NCBI GenBank assembly: GCA_945878065.1
Contig: CAMDXA010000008.1
Coordinates: forward strand, 1-64,000
DNA from: Bordetella parapertussis
Lineage (GTDB): Bacteria; Pseudomonadota; Gammaproteobacteria; Burkholderiales; Burkholderiaceae_C
Direction: 5' to 3'
Length of the DNA stretch: 64,000 nt
Both the position numbers and the translations under genes were made by a program. This document shows, piece by piece, positions 26,097-38,935 of this stretch (position 1 is the stretch's first letter; each line of letters begins with the position of its first letter). The notes beneath the pieces were generated by a model. The model was not told the origin of the DNA. It worked only from the letters and a program-made list of their open reading frames with translations, and searched no databases.

Positions 26097-27299
26097 ATGA
26101 GACGCCAGATATGGGTGTGGCTTGCCGTGTCAGCGATCAGCATATTTGCTGTCTACGCGGCGTACCGTTATTGGGCGGGTCCAAAAATCGTCTTAGTGCC
26201 GGTCAGCCAAGGTGACTTGGTGCAAACCATCGTGGCCAGCGGTCATGTGCAAAACCCGAACCGCATTGACATCAGTTCCCAAATAACTTCTACCGTTGTT
26301 TCAGTGACCGTGAAAGAAGGTGACGCCGTGCGGCAGGGTCAGCTGTTAGTGACACTCAACGGCCAGGAAGCCAATGCGGCGCTGCTTTCTGCCAGAGCCT
26401 CGGTGGCGATTGCGCGTGAGCATCTGCGCCAATTGACAGACGTCAATGCGAAAGTAGCCGCGCATGCGCACGAGCAATCCCAAACCAATTTCAAAAACGC
26501 CCAAGACACTCTTGACCGATCGAATGCTTTGTATGCAAGAGGATTTATCGGACAAGCGGCACGGGATGACGCTGAGCGACTGATGCGTAACGCACGCGCA
26601 CAATCGATGATCACTCAAGCGCAATCTGCCAGTTTGCAGAGCCAGGGCAGCGAAATCAATGGTGCCCAAGCCAATTTGCAACTGGCGTTGTCCAGTTTGG
26701 AAGCGGCCAAGGCCAAATGGGCATATGTGCGCATCCATGCACCGCGCAGTGGTGTTTTGATTTTCCGCAATGTGGAGGCTGGCGACTTGGTACTGCCCGG
26801 TAAGCAATTGTTTGTGTTGTCGCCGACTGGCGTCCCAGAGCTGGTGGTGCAGATCGATGAAAAGAACATGAAATGGGTGCGTGTCGGCCAATCAGCAATC
26901 GCCAGCGCTGACGCCTACCCTGACCAAAAGTTCAATGCTCGGGTGGTCTTCATCAATCCTGCGGTTGATGCATTGCGAGGATCTGTCGAAATAAAGCTCA
27001 GCGTCATCGACCCGCCGGAATTCTTGACGCAAGACATGACGGTCACCGTGGATGTCGAAGTTGCCAAACGCATGGCAGTGATGAATATTCCTATGTCAGC
27101 GGTGCACAACACCGCGCCCGGGCAAGCTTGGGTGTTGCGCTACCGACAAGGACATTTACAAAAAGCAGACGTAGGCCTGGGCTTACAAGGCAAGGGCCGG
27201 GTTGAAATTTTGTCGGGACTGCTTTCCTCCGACTTGCTGGCACCGGATTCTCAAAGCCAGCTGCATGACGGATCCGCTGTTCAACTCGCCAACCCGTGA
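26097..27299 (+). CDS. ABC exporter periplasmic adaptor (membrane fusion protein)
   Basis: The 400-residue protein has one N-terminal membrane anchor (residues 6-24) and the HlyD/MacA layout. A split biotinyl-lipoyl domain (SSQITSTVVSVTVKEGDAVRQGQLL and IHAPRSGVLIFRNVEAGDLVLPG) flanks a long alpha-helical hairpin (about 95-205), followed by a beta-barrel domain. Such adaptors link an inner-membrane ABC exporter to an outer-membrane channel. No TolC homologue is encoded nearby. It overlaps the permease gene by four bases (GTGA). Order adaptor-permease-ATPase matches DevBCA systems. Confidence 0.9.
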   Translation: MRRQIWVWLAVSAISIFAVYAAYRYWAGPKIVLVPVSQGDLVQTIVASGHVQNPNRIDISSQITSTVVSVTVKEGDAVRQGQLLVTLNGQEANAALLSARASVAIAREHLRQLTDVNAKVAAHAHEQSQTNFKNAQDTLDRSNALYARGFIGQAARDDAERLMRNARAQSMITQAQSASLQSQGSEINGAQANLQLALSSLEAAKAKWAYVRIHAPRSGVLIFRNVEAGDLVLPGKQLFVLSPTGVPELVVQIDEKNMKWVRVGQSAIASADAYPDQKFNARVVFINPAVDALRGSVEIKLSVIDPPEFLTQDMTVTVDVEVAKRMAVMNIPMSAVHNTAPGQAWVLRYRQGHLQKADVGLGLQGKGRVEILSGLLSSDLLAPDSQSQLHDGSAVQLANP

Positions 27300-28531
27300 A
27301 CACACCAAACTGGCGTGTTTTCGAAGGAATGGTTGCATGGCGATTGCTTCAGGATGGGCGCGTGCAAACGATTTTTATTCTGACGGGAATTGCCATCGGT
27401 GTTGCTGTGATTGTGTTCATGTCTTCTTTGCTGACAGGCATGCAAAGCAATTTTGTGAACCGCGTGTTGACTGGGCAAGCGCATATTCAATTGCTCAATC
27501 CCAAAGAAAGGGTTGTGTCGCTGAGAGACGGTCCCTCGGCTGCACATGTCATGAGCATTTTGCAAGTCCCCCTGCAGCGCTTTAAAAGTATCGACCAGTG
27601 GCAACCTTTGACAGCGCAACTGACCGCCATGCCAGAGATCAAAGTGGCGTCTCCGTCTGTCACCGGATCGGTATTGTTGTTGCGCGGCGAAGCCAGCCGT
27701 TCTGTGAGTGTGACAGGGGTATTGCCTGAGCTGTATTTTCAAGTGATTCCGCTGCAAGAAAAATTGACAGCAGGAGCCGCCAGCATCACCAGTGAAAGCA
27801 TTGTGATTGGCATGGACTTGGCCGCCGATCTGGGGCTGACGGTGGGTGAGAAAGTGCGTATATCTGCAGCCAACGGAAGAACCCTGTTGCTCACGGTCAC
27901 CGGCATTTTTGACTTGGGCAACAAAAGCGCCAACAGTCGACTGACCTATATTTCGCTGAGAAACGCACAAAGTATTTTCGATTTAACCGGTGGCGCCACT
28001 GTGATTGATGTGGTCATGCATGATGTCTACCAAGCAGAAGTTGTGGCGCAAGAAATTCATTTGCAAACTGGGCTGCAAGCTGACAGTTGGATGAAAACCA
28101 ATGAGCAATTCTTTACCGCTGTGAAAGCGCAAACCACTGCCAACACTGCCATTCGATTTTTTGTGGGTCTATCGGTCGGATTCGGCATCGCCAGCGTATT
28201 GGTGGTGTCGGTCGTGCAGCGTTCGCGCGAGATAGGCATCATGCGGGCCATGGGCGTCACACGGGGGCAGATTCTGCGTATTTTTTTGCTGCAAGGCGGT
28301 TTGCTGGGGCTAGGCGGTGCATTGCTCGGTTCTGCCATTGGTGCTTCGGCTTTGTCGCTGTGGCAACACTACATGCGCAATGCCGACGGCACCGTCATGT
28401 TCGCGCTGGTGTTTGACACCTCGCTGCTTTTGAACACCTTGTTGCTGGCCAGTTTGACAGGATTGGTATCTGCATTTGCCCCTGCGCTTCGTGCAGCCAG
28501 GCTCGACCCAGTGGTGGCCATCAAAGCATGA
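27296..28531 (+). CDS. ABC exporter permease (MacB/LolC/DevC type)
   Basis: The 411-residue protein starts at a GTG overlapping the adaptor stop. It has one N-terminal helix (about 25-45), a large periplasmic MacB-type domain (50-280) and three C-terminal helices of the FtsX fold (from [21 protein letters not shown] onward), with the cytoplasmic coupling motif [17 protein letters not shown]. This topology is that of mechanotransmission exporters such as MacB, LolC/E and DevC, which move substrates through the periplasm without a classical membrane channel. Substrate unknown. Confidence 0.92.
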   Translation: MNTPNWRVFEGMVAWRLLQDGRVQTIFILTGIAIGVAVIVFMSSLLTGMQSNFVNRVLTGQAHIQLLNPKERVVSLRDGPSAAHVMSILQVPLQRFKSIDQWQPLTAQLTAMPEIKVASPSVTGSVLLLRGEASRSVSVTGVLPELYFQVIPLQEKLTAGAASITSESIVIGMDLAADLGLTVGEKVRISAANGRTLLLTVTGIFDLGNKSANSRLTYISLRNAQSIFDLTGGATVIDVVMHDVYQAEVVAQEIHLQTGLQADSWMKTNEQFFTAVKAQTTANTAIRFFVGLSVGFGIASVLVVSVVQRSREIGIMRAMGVTRGQILRIFLLQGGLLGLGGALLGSAIGASALSLWQHYMRNADGTVMFALVFDTSLLLNTLLLASLTGLVSAFAPALRAARLDPVVAIKA

Positions 28532-29247
28532 GTGCGGGTCCACAGGTACAGCAGGCGCAGCAGACCGTCCCGGTGCTTGCCTTGGTTGGCATCAAAAAAT
28601 CTTTCAACATTGGCCAAGCCAATGAAACTGAAATATTGCACGGCATTGATTTGACCTTGGACCCGGGAGAGTTTTGTGCCGTCATCGGCCCTTCCGGTTC
28701 AGGCAAAAGCACGCTGCTCAACAGCATTGGTTTGTTGGATCGCCCGAGCTCGGGCAGCTTGCGCATTAACGGGGTCGAGACAACTTCTATGAACGACGCC
28801 GAATTGACCCACTTACGTGGCCATCAGATCGGCTTTGTTTTTCAATACCACCACTTGCTCACTGCATTCACCGCGCTTGAAAACGTGATGATGCCCATGT
28901 ATGCCAATGTCGGTTTCTATCAACCGAAGATGGAAGAACGCGCCATGGGTTTGCTGGACAAAGTAGGGTTGCAGCCTTGGCTGCATTCACCATCTTCTCA
29001 GTTATCAGGCGGGCAGCAGCAGCGCGTGGCAGTGGCTCGTGCTTTGGTGATGCAACCTTCATTGATATTGGCCGATGAACCCACAGGCAATCTGGATTCA
29101 AAAAGCGCAGACAAGGTGTTTGACCTCTTGCGCGAGGTATGCCGGGAAAACAAAACCGCCGTGTTGTTCGTCACACACAATCCTTTGCTTTCCGAAAGAT
29201 GCGACCGGACCATTCGGGTGGAGGATGGTCAGATCGCCCTGGACTGA
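28528..29247 (+). CDS. ABC exporter ATP-binding protein (MacB/LolD/DevA type)
   Basis: The 239-residue ATPase shows Walker [11 protein letters not shown]-loop FVFQYHHLL, signature [15 protein letters not shown], Walker [13 protein letters not shown] and the H-loop VTHN. It is most like LolD/DevA subunits. The ATG overlaps the permease stop (ATGA), making a tightly coupled three-gene operon. It converges on bchP with 27 bases between them, so the exporter block separates bchHIDO from bchP-bchG. Confidence 0.95.
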   Translation: MSAGPQVQQAQQTVPVLALVGIKKSFNIGQANETEILHGIDLTLDPGEFCAVIGPSGSGKSTLLNSIGLLDRPSSGSLRINGVETTSMNDAELTHLRGHQIGFVFQYHHLLTAFTALENVMMPMYANVGFYQPKMEERAMGLLDKVGLQPWLHSPSSQLSGGQQQRVAVARALVMQPSLILADEPTGNLDSKSADKVFDLLREVCRENKTAVLFVTHNPLLSERCDRTIRVEDGQIALD

Positions 29248-29274
29248 AAGGCTATGGCATGACGTATCGCCGCT

Positions 29275-30474
29275 TCAGGTTTTGGCCATGCCCATCAAAT
29301 GCGCCATGTCTTTCAAGAAAATTTTCACATGCGCCATGGGTTTTTTGCGCTCAAGTTTTTTGTTCATGTAGGAATCAAACGTGAGTTTTTGCACATCTTT
29401 GTCCTCACACATCTTGACAAAGCTTTCACGCCGCTTGTCAGTGCTGTACCAAAAATACTGCATGATGCCAAGCACCAAAAACACGGTGCCGTGGTCTTTC
29501 ATGAAACGCTTGCGCGCCAATTTCAACACCTTGGGATTACCGCTGAGCAGCAATTCATGCGCCGCTTCTGCAGCGAGTCGCCCGCCCAGCATGGCGTAAT
29601 AAATACCTTCACCTGACGCGGGTGCCACCACGCCTGCGGCGTCCCCGGCCAGCACCACGTCGCGTCCGTTGTCCCAACGCGGCAATGGCTTCATCGGCAA
29701 AGGCGCACCTTCTCGGCGCAATACCGTCGCGTTTTGCAAACCGGCTGCGTCGCGCAAACGCCCGACCGCACCGCGCAAAGAAAAACCTTTGTCGGCACTG
29801 CCCGTGCCCACGCTCATGGTGTCACCGTGGGGAAACACCCAGCCATAAAAATCGGGTGACAAACTGCCCCGGTAATACACATCGCAGCGCGAAGGATCGG
29901 CGTCGGTTTGCACCATGTCTTGCGGTGTTTGCACAATCTCGTGGTAAGCAAACACGTATTTGGTTTTTTCTGCACCGGGCACGGCTTGCCTGGCGACTTC
30001 AGACTTGGCGCCGTCCGCACCAACGACACAACGCCCTCGGGTGCTTGCTGCAAACGTGACGCCGTCATCGGTACGCACCGTGAAATGCACACGGCTCACC
30101 CCATCGTCATCGCGTGTGAGTTTGTCGAACACGCCGCGTTGGCGCACCGCGCCGTGTCGCTCGGCGCGTTCGCGCAACCATTCGTCAAACTGGTCGCGGT
30201 TGACCATGCCCACAAACCCGCCTTCAATGGGAATGTCGACTTTTTTATCTTTGGGTGACACCATGCGTGCGGCACGCGCTTTGGCCACCAGCAATTCATC
30301 GGGAATGTGAAAGTCTTTGATCAGGCGTGGCGGTATCGCGCCGCCACACGGCTTGATACGCCCTTGTCGGTCAAGCAGCAACACCTTGTGCCCTTGCTGT
30401 GCAAGGTCATCTGCGGCAGTTGCACCGGCAGGACCACCGCCTACCACCACCACGTCATACGTATCGTTTTGCAT
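29275..30474 (-). CDS. bchP: Geranylgeranyl diphosphate/bacteriochlorophyll reductase
   Basis: BchP reduces three double bonds of the geranylgeranyl tail to phytyl. The 399-residue flavoprotein begins MQNDTYDVVVVGGGPAGATAADD, with the FAD-binding GxGPAG motif, and carries DRQGRIKPCGGAIPPRLI and VLAGDAAGVVAPASGEGI, hallmarks of the ChlP/BchP family. A GGAGAA ribosome-binding site supports the ATG at 30474 rather than 30489. It follows bchG after 39 bases on the minus strand and presumably shares its promoter. Confidence 0.97.
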   Translation of the reverse strand: MQNDTYDVVVVGGGPAGATAADDLAQQGHKVLLLDRQGRIKPCGGAIPPRLIKDFHIPDELLVAKARAARMVSPKDKKVDIPIEGGFVGMVNRDQFDEWLRERAERHGAVRQRGVFDKLTRDDDGVSRVHFTVRTDDGVTFAASTRGRCVVGADGAKSEVARQAVPGAEKTKYVFAYHEIVQTPQDMVQTDADPSRCDVYYRGSLSPDFYGWVFPHGDTMSVGTGSADKGFSLRGAVGRLRDAAGLQNATVLRREGAPLPMKPLPRWDNGRDVVLAGDAAGVVAPASGEGIYYAMLGGRLAAEAAHELLLSGNPKVLKLARKRFMKDHGTVFLVLGIMQYFWYSTDKRRESFVKMCEDKDVQKLTFDSYMNKKLERKKPMAHVKIFLKDMAHLMGMAKT

Positions 30475-30513
30475 AAGAATTCTCCACATACTAGGACCCG
30501 TTCACACCCATGT

Positions 30514-31416
30514 TCATGTCGCTGTGGTTTGCACATGACGCCAGGCAAAGGCACTGACCATCATTCCCGCAACCAGCAACGGCACCCCAAACGCACTCAA
30601 ACCCAAGGCTTGCTTGACCGGGTCTTTCATAAACCGGTACATCAATGGCACTTGCGCATAAATCAGCAACAGCACGGCCAAACCGTAAGGCCAGTCGGTC
30701 CAGTGCAACAACAACGCCACCACCACAAATTGCGGCAGCAGCATGACCCAGCATGCCGTGCCTGCAGCGCGTTTGACGCCCAGTTGCACCGGCAATGACC
30801 AGACACCCATTTGCCGGTCACCTTCTATCGCTTTGAAATCATTCAAAGTCATGATGCCGTGCGCCGCGAGGCTGTAGAGCAAGGCCAGGGTCACAATCTG
30901 TGCGCCCGGCCATTGACCGCCTGTCATCACAGCAGCACCGGTGATCCAAGCCAAGCCTTCGTAGCTCAAACCGCAAGCGGCATTGCCCAACCAGCCGTCT
31001 TGTTTGAACCGAAAAGGCGGCGCGCTGTAAGCCCAGGCCAACAGCAGCGCCAACAAAGTGGCCTTGAACGCCCAGTCTCCCAACTGCCATGCCCAACACA
31101 AAGACAAAGCGGTCCACACGATGGCAATACCCAAACCCCAATGGCCGGGAATGCGGCCCGAGGGAATCGGGCGATGGGGTTCGTTGATGGCATCGACATG
31201 CCGGTCAAACCAATCGTTGACGGCCTGGCTGGTGGCGCAGACCATCGGACCGGCCAACACCACCCCCCCTACAACCAGCAGCCAATGCTCGGACATGGAC
31301 TGCCCCGAAGACACCACGCCACAAGCAAACGCCCACATGGGCGGAAACCAGGTGACGGGCTTGAGAAGCTCTAAAACCGCTGATGCTTGGGGGAACTGCA
31401 TTGCTGCATTTTTCAT
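30514..31416 (-). CDS. bchG: Bacteriochlorophyll synthase (UbiA-type prenyltransferase)
   Basis: BchG esterifies bacteriochlorophyllide a with geranylgeranyl (or phytyl) diphosphate in the inner membrane. The 300-residue protein has about nine helices, the polyprenyl-binding motif NDWFDRHVDAINEPHRPIPSG and a second Asp motif in NDFKAIEGDRQMG. The ATG at 31416 lies only 14 bases from a PpsR-like operator; the ATG at 31401 also fits the homologous start. If the TTGACA in that operator is the -35 box, transcription would begin close to 31401, giving a very short or absent leader. Confidence 0.97.
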   Translation of the reverse strand: MKNAAMQFPQASAVLELLKPVTWFPPMWAFACGVVSSGQSMSEHWLLVVGGVVLAGPMVCATSQAVNDWFDRHVDAINEPHRPIPSGRIPGHWGLGIAIVWTALSLCWAWQLGDWAFKATLLALLLAWAYSAPPFRFKQDGWLGNAACGLSYEGLAWITGAAVMTGGQWPGAQIVTLALLYSLAAHGIMTLNDFKAIEGDRQMGVWSLPVQLGVKRAAGTACWVMLLPQFVVVALLLHWTDWPYGLAVLLLIYAQVPLMYRFMKDPVKQALGLSAFGVPLLVAGMMVSAFAWRHVQTTAT

Positions 31417-31430
31417 TTGACAACAACAAA

Positions 31431-31448
31431 TGTCAATCTAAGTTGACG
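31431..31448 (-). promoter_or_regulatory. PpsR/CrtJ-type operator upstream of bchG
   Basis: TGTCAATCTAAGTTGACG matches TGT-N12-ACA except for the final G. On the minus strand TTGACA (31436-31431) is a consensus -35. AAAAAT at 31413-31408, 17 bases on, is a possible -10 that already lies inside the longer bchG reading frame. It lies 21 bases beyond the ppsR stop. Confidence 0.72.
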
Positions 31449-31462
31449 CTTTTTAGAGGTAT

Positions 31463-31475
31463 CTAGGGTTTACTC
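31463..31475. promoter_or_regulatory. CTAGGGTTTACTC element at the ppsR-bchG junction
   Basis: A variant of the RGGG-(A/T)4-CCCY motif with one C changed to T. It overlaps the ppsR stop codon and lies 14 bases from the bchG PpsR-like site. CTAGGG is shared exactly with the aerR-bchF copy. Confidence 0.4.
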
Positions 31476-32861
31476 TGAGTCAACCTCAGACACCATGCCA
31501 TAACGGTGCAATTTGACATAGAGACTTTGGCGCGATAACCCGAGCATTTCAGCCGCTGAAGCGCGGTTGTTGTGGGTGAGCTCCAGGGCGGCCTGTATAC
31601 ACATGCGCTCAATCATGGTGCTGGTCTCGCCGACGATGTCTTTCATTGGCATGCGTCCGACCAATTGCGACAATTGCTCGACCGAATCGGCCATGCCCGA
31701 GGTGGCAGATTTTTCGCGGCCACCGCCCAGACGGATATCGCGGATGAAAAACCCGTAGGTCAGTTCATCAGCCACCAAAGTGACTGCGGCCATGTCCACC
31801 GCCAACTGCACGCCCGCCACGCTGCGCAGTTCGGTGGCGAATCCTCTGAGGATGCGGGACTGGCGCAAATTGTTGAGCAGCACTCCCATGTCGACCGAAC
31901 CGCGTGCCAAATAATCTTCCAAATTTTTATCCACCAATTGACTGCTGGTGCTCAAGCCCAACATGGCGCATATTTCTGCATTCCCCGCTTTGATCAAGCC
32001 ACTGCGATCGGTCACGATAAAGCCAATCGGTGCGTTTTCAAGAGCGTTGCTGAACCAATCATTGCCATCGGCACTGGCCCCGGACTTGGCACCGCGCTGC
32101 GAGCCCATGGGCTGCAAACGCAATAAAAATTGGGGACCGCCTTCTTGTACAAACACCGAGGCATGCAATTGGCAGTCTTCATCGGCTTTGAGTGTGCGCA
32201 CACGCGCGGTTTCCGTGCGTCCCGAGGCTTGGGATGCACGCAACAAGGCATCCAAACTGTCCCGCGAAGTGGCCTCAAAACATTGGGCGATATCGGTGCC
32301 GGGCAAGCGCTTCACCGCCTCCTTCAGCACAGTTTGGGCGGCGTTGTTGGCCTCCATCACGCGACGCTGTGCCACATCCACCACCAACATCGGATCAGCC
32401 ACGGACTCAAACAGCAGTCTGTAGCGCGCTTCCATGTGACGCAAGCGCAGGTAATCGCGTTCCATGGATTGGTGGGCATCGACCAAACGCCGCTGCATTT
32501 GCGACACACCACTCAAGTCGCGACCAAACAACCAGAATTGGGTGTTGTGGGCTAACGCCACAGACATGATTTGCAATGGCACATCAGTATCGGCGGGGCC
32601 CCGCAAATTGACATGCCGCCATGCATTGGGGGTGTCGGCTTTGGGCGGGACAAACAACTGACGTATTTTTTCCAGGCTGTCCAAGGAGGACACATCGGAT
32701 AAGTTTTTGCCCTTCCACACGTTGAGGTTCAGGCGCTGAAGCTCTTTGCCGCTGACCTCGATATCTTGGATATGGCCTGTTGCATCGGTGACAAAAATGA
32801 CGTCGGACAAAGCCGACAAGAGGCTTTGAACTTGCTCGGAAGGTAATGCGTTAAGGTTCAC
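31470..32861 (-). CDS. ppsR: PpsR/CrtJ photosynthesis-gene repressor
   Basis: PpsR represses bch, crt and puc genes under oxygen. The product has three PAS-like regions (about 8-120, 145-250 and 270-385) and a C-terminal Fis helix-turn-helix (NNRASAAEMLGLSRQSLYVK, about 431-450). No ATG fits; a GTG at 32861 gives 463 residues, about the length of Rhodobacter PpsR (464), and overlaps aerR by 11 bases. A GTG at 32876 is an alternative. Of four cysteines (194, 230, 298, 421), Cys421 lies at the edge of the DNA-binding domain, where the redox-active Cys of Rhodobacter PpsR is found. The homology is clear, the start less so. Confidence 0.93.
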   Translation of the reverse strand: MNLNALPSEQVQSLLSALSDVIFVTDATGHIQDIEVSGKELQRLNLNVWKGKNLSDVSSLDSLEKIRQLFVPPKADTPNAWRHVNLRGPADTDVPLQIMSVALAHNTQFWLFGRDLSGVSQMQRRLVDAHQSMERDYLRLRHMEARYRLLFESVADPMLVVDVAQRRVMEANNAAQTVLKEAVKRLPGTDIAQCFEATSRDSLDALLRASQASGRTETARVRTLKADEDCQLHASVFVQEGGPQFLLRLQPMGSQRGAKSGASADGNDWFSNALENAPIGFIVTDRSGLIKAGNAEICAMLGLSTSSQLVDKNLEDYLARGSVDMGVLLNNLRQSRILRGFATELRSVAGVQLAVDMAAVTLVADELTYGFFIRDIRLGGGREKSATSGMADSVEQLSQLVGRMPMKDIVGETSTMIERMCIQAALELTHNNRASAAEMLGLSRQSLYVKLHRYGMVSEVDSE

Positions 32862-33675
32862 GAATTGACCTGACACCTGAATGGTTTTGGTACTGCTGTA
32901 TTTTTTCCAGCGCCTGCGCGTGGGCCTGGTCAGCACGCAAACACGAGAAATCTGCACCCAGCAGTTCGGCCAAATTCGGCTGTAATCGCAACAAAGGGCC
33001 TCCTGCCATGACCAACATATGCGGGTTGCCAGACTGTTTACGCAAACGCGCGATGGTTTTTTTCAACGTCGGAATTTGACGGTCTTCAGACACCGAAATA
33101 CCCAACAAATCTACCCATTCTGAGCGTACCGCAACCGCCATGTCTTCCTCGGTGAACTGGTTGGCGCTGAAGACTTGCCAGCCATACCGTTTGAAATATT
33201 GCGACAACAGCAATAAACCCAGGGAATGCTGTGCGCCTGGCGGTCTGACCAACAAAGCGCTGAATGAATTGGCTGGCTTGGGTTTTTGCAGCCCCATGAC
33301 GAATTCAGCGCTCAGGCTGTAGACCAATTCCTCTAGGCGAAAAATGCCACTGGTGACTTGGATAAAGTCAATGTCATCGGCTTCCCACCAATCGTGGAAC
33401 AAGCGTGCGGTCTCGGGAATGGTGTCCAGATACAGGCTTTCGATGTCGAAGTCCTGCGTCAGCAAGGAGCGAGCATAGGCTTCGGGTGCGGCAAGGTCTG
33501 GCGACACACAAACCTGACCGAGGGCAACACTATGGGTGGGCAGCATGGTTTTTTTGGTGTAAACACGGACGGCGGTATCGATCAATTGAGGAATGACATG
33601 CGACACCAAGGCTTCATGCAAAGGTGTGCTGATTTCGGAACTGATCGTGTCTTGCACTTGAACCCCTGTCCACAT
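32851..33675 (-). CDS. aerR: AerR/PpaA cobalamin-binding antirepressor
   Basis: AerR (PpaA) binds cobalamin and interacts with CrtJ/PpsR to relieve repression, linking vitamin B12 and light to bacteriochlorophyll synthesis. The 274-residue product has an N-terminal helical region (1-130) and a Rossmann-like B12 domain (135-255). Visible in the latter are RPPGAQHSLGLLLLSQYFKR, with His150 at the usual ligand-loop position, WVDLLGISVSEDRQI and LVMAGGPLLR. The canonical DxHxxG is reduced to a His-x2-Gly form, as in this family. It lies immediately upstream of ppsR, the standard arrangement, and has its own PpsR-like operator 34 bases before the ATG. Confidence 0.92.
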   Translation of the reverse strand: MWTGVQVQDTISSEISTPLHEALVSHVIPQLIDTAVRVYTKKTMLPTHSVALGQVCVSPDLAAPEAYARSLLTQDFDIESLYLDTIPETARLFHDWWEADDIDFIQVTSGIFRLEELVYSLSAEFVMGLQKPKPANSFSALLVRPPGAQHSLGLLLLSQYFKRYGWQVFSANQFTEEDMAVAVRSEWVDLLGISVSEDRQIPTLKKTIARLRKQSGNPHMLVMAGGPLLRLQPNLAELLGADFSCLRADQAHAQALEKIQQYQNHSGVRSIREP

Positions 33676-33708
33676 GCCTGTTCTAAGTCAAATAAATAAG
33701 TCACAAAG

Positions 33709-33726
33709 TGTCAAGCTTTTTAGACA
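33709..33726 (-). promoter_or_regulatory. PpsR/CrtJ-type operator upstream of aerR
   Basis: TGTCAAGCTTTTTAGACA fits TGT-N12-ACA with A/T-rich centre. TTGACA on the minus strand (33714-33709) could be the aerR -35 box. Its centre is 61 bp from the bchF-proximal operator, close to six helical turns, which would suit cooperative binding by PpsR tetramers. Confidence 0.75.
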
Positions 33727-33734
33727 GTCAGTGA

Positions 33735-33748
33735 CTAGGGAAAACCCC
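33735..33748. promoter_or_regulatory. CTAGGGAAAACCCC element between the two aerR-bchF operators
   Basis: The reverse complement of 33735-33747 is exactly GGGTTTTCCCTAG, the sequence found between tspO and bchH. It lies between the two PpsR-like sites of this divergent promoter. Confidence 0.5.
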
Positions 33749-33769
33749 GATTATGTCATCTTTAAATAA

Positions 33770-33810
33770 CGTCAATTCAAGTTGACACATTGGCGTTCAG
33801 ACCCTACAGT
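33770..33810 (+). promoter_or_regulatory. bchF superoperon promoter with overlapping PpsR-type operator
   Basis: CGTCAATTCAAGTTGACA (33770-33787) matches TGT-N12-ACA except for the first base. Its right arm supplies TTGACA (33782-33787) as -35. A 17-base spacer leads to TACAGT (33805-33810) as -10, so transcription would begin near 33817, just before bchF at 33840. This promoter probably drives the whole bchF-to-crtB operon. Confidence 0.8.
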
Positions 33811-33839
33811 CAGTTCATGGATTTTTCTCTTTTTCAGAC

Positions 33840-35641
<1,802 letters not shown>

Positions 35642-35653
35642 GGACACCTAGAC

Positions 35654-38208
<2,555 letters not shown>

Positions 38209-38209
38209 A

Positions 38210-38935
38210 ATGAACCACGCCAGTTACGTCGCCAGACGCGGGCAGATCGAAACCTATTTCGATCGCACCGCCGCCAAGGCTTGGGAGGTGCTCACCTCCA
38301 ATGCGCCCGTGGGTCGCATTCGCACCACGGTGCGCAAAGGCCGCGACCAAATGCGCCTCACCTTGTTGTCTTGGTTACCGCAAGACATGCAGGGCATGCG
38401 TTTGCTCGATGCCGGTTGCGGCACAGGCGCTCTGGCACAAGAAGCCATGAAACGCGGTGCCCAAGTGCTGGCCATCGATTTGTCGCCCACGCTGGTGAAC
38501 CTGGCGCGTGAACGCCACGCACAAGATTTATTGACCACACCTGTACTCAGTGCCAAAGGCGGCAGCATCACCTTTTTGGCAGGCGACATGCTGGCCGCCG
38601 AGCACGGCGAGTTTGACTACGTGGTGTGCATGGATTCGCTGATCCATTACGACACGCAAGACATCGCCAATGCCTTCGAGTCACTCAGCAAGCGCACCAA
38701 GCATTCAGTGCTGTTCACCTTCGCGCCGCATTCACCTTTGCTCGCGGCCATGCACGCCATGGGGCGCTTGTTTCCGCGCACCGACCGTTCGCCACAGTTG
38801 TCACCGGTGCGCAAATCCACCCTGCATGTCTATATCGAACGTGCAGTGCGTGAACATGGCTGGCGGCCGCAACGCATGCAACGCGTCTCCAGCGGTTTTT
38901 ACACCTCACAAGCGTGGGAGTGGGTGCGCCAATGA
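38210..38935 (+). CDS. bchM: Mg-protoporphyrin IX O-methyltransferase
   Basis: BchM methylates the C13 propionate of Mg-protoporphyrin using S-adenosylmethionine, preparing the substrate of AcsF. The 241-residue product shows SAM motif I LLDAGCGTGALAQEA, followed by VLAIDLSPTLVNLARER, and YFDRTAAKAWEVLTS near the start. The ATG at 38210 directly follows the bchL stop; an upstream ATG at 38186 lies within bchL and lacks homology. It overlaps lhaA by four bases. Confidence 0.97.
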   Translation: MNHASYVARRGQIETYFDRTAAKAWEVLTSNAPVGRIRTTVRKGRDQMRLTLLSWLPQDMQGMRLLDAGCGTGALAQEAMKRGAQVLAIDLSPTLVNLARERHAQDLLTTPVLSAKGGSITFLAGDMLAAEHGEFDYVVCMDSLIHYDTQDIANAFESLSKRTKHSVLFTFAPHSPLLAAMHAMGRLFPRTDRSPQLSPVRKSTLHVYIERAVREHGWRPQRMQRVSSGFYTSQAWEWVRQ

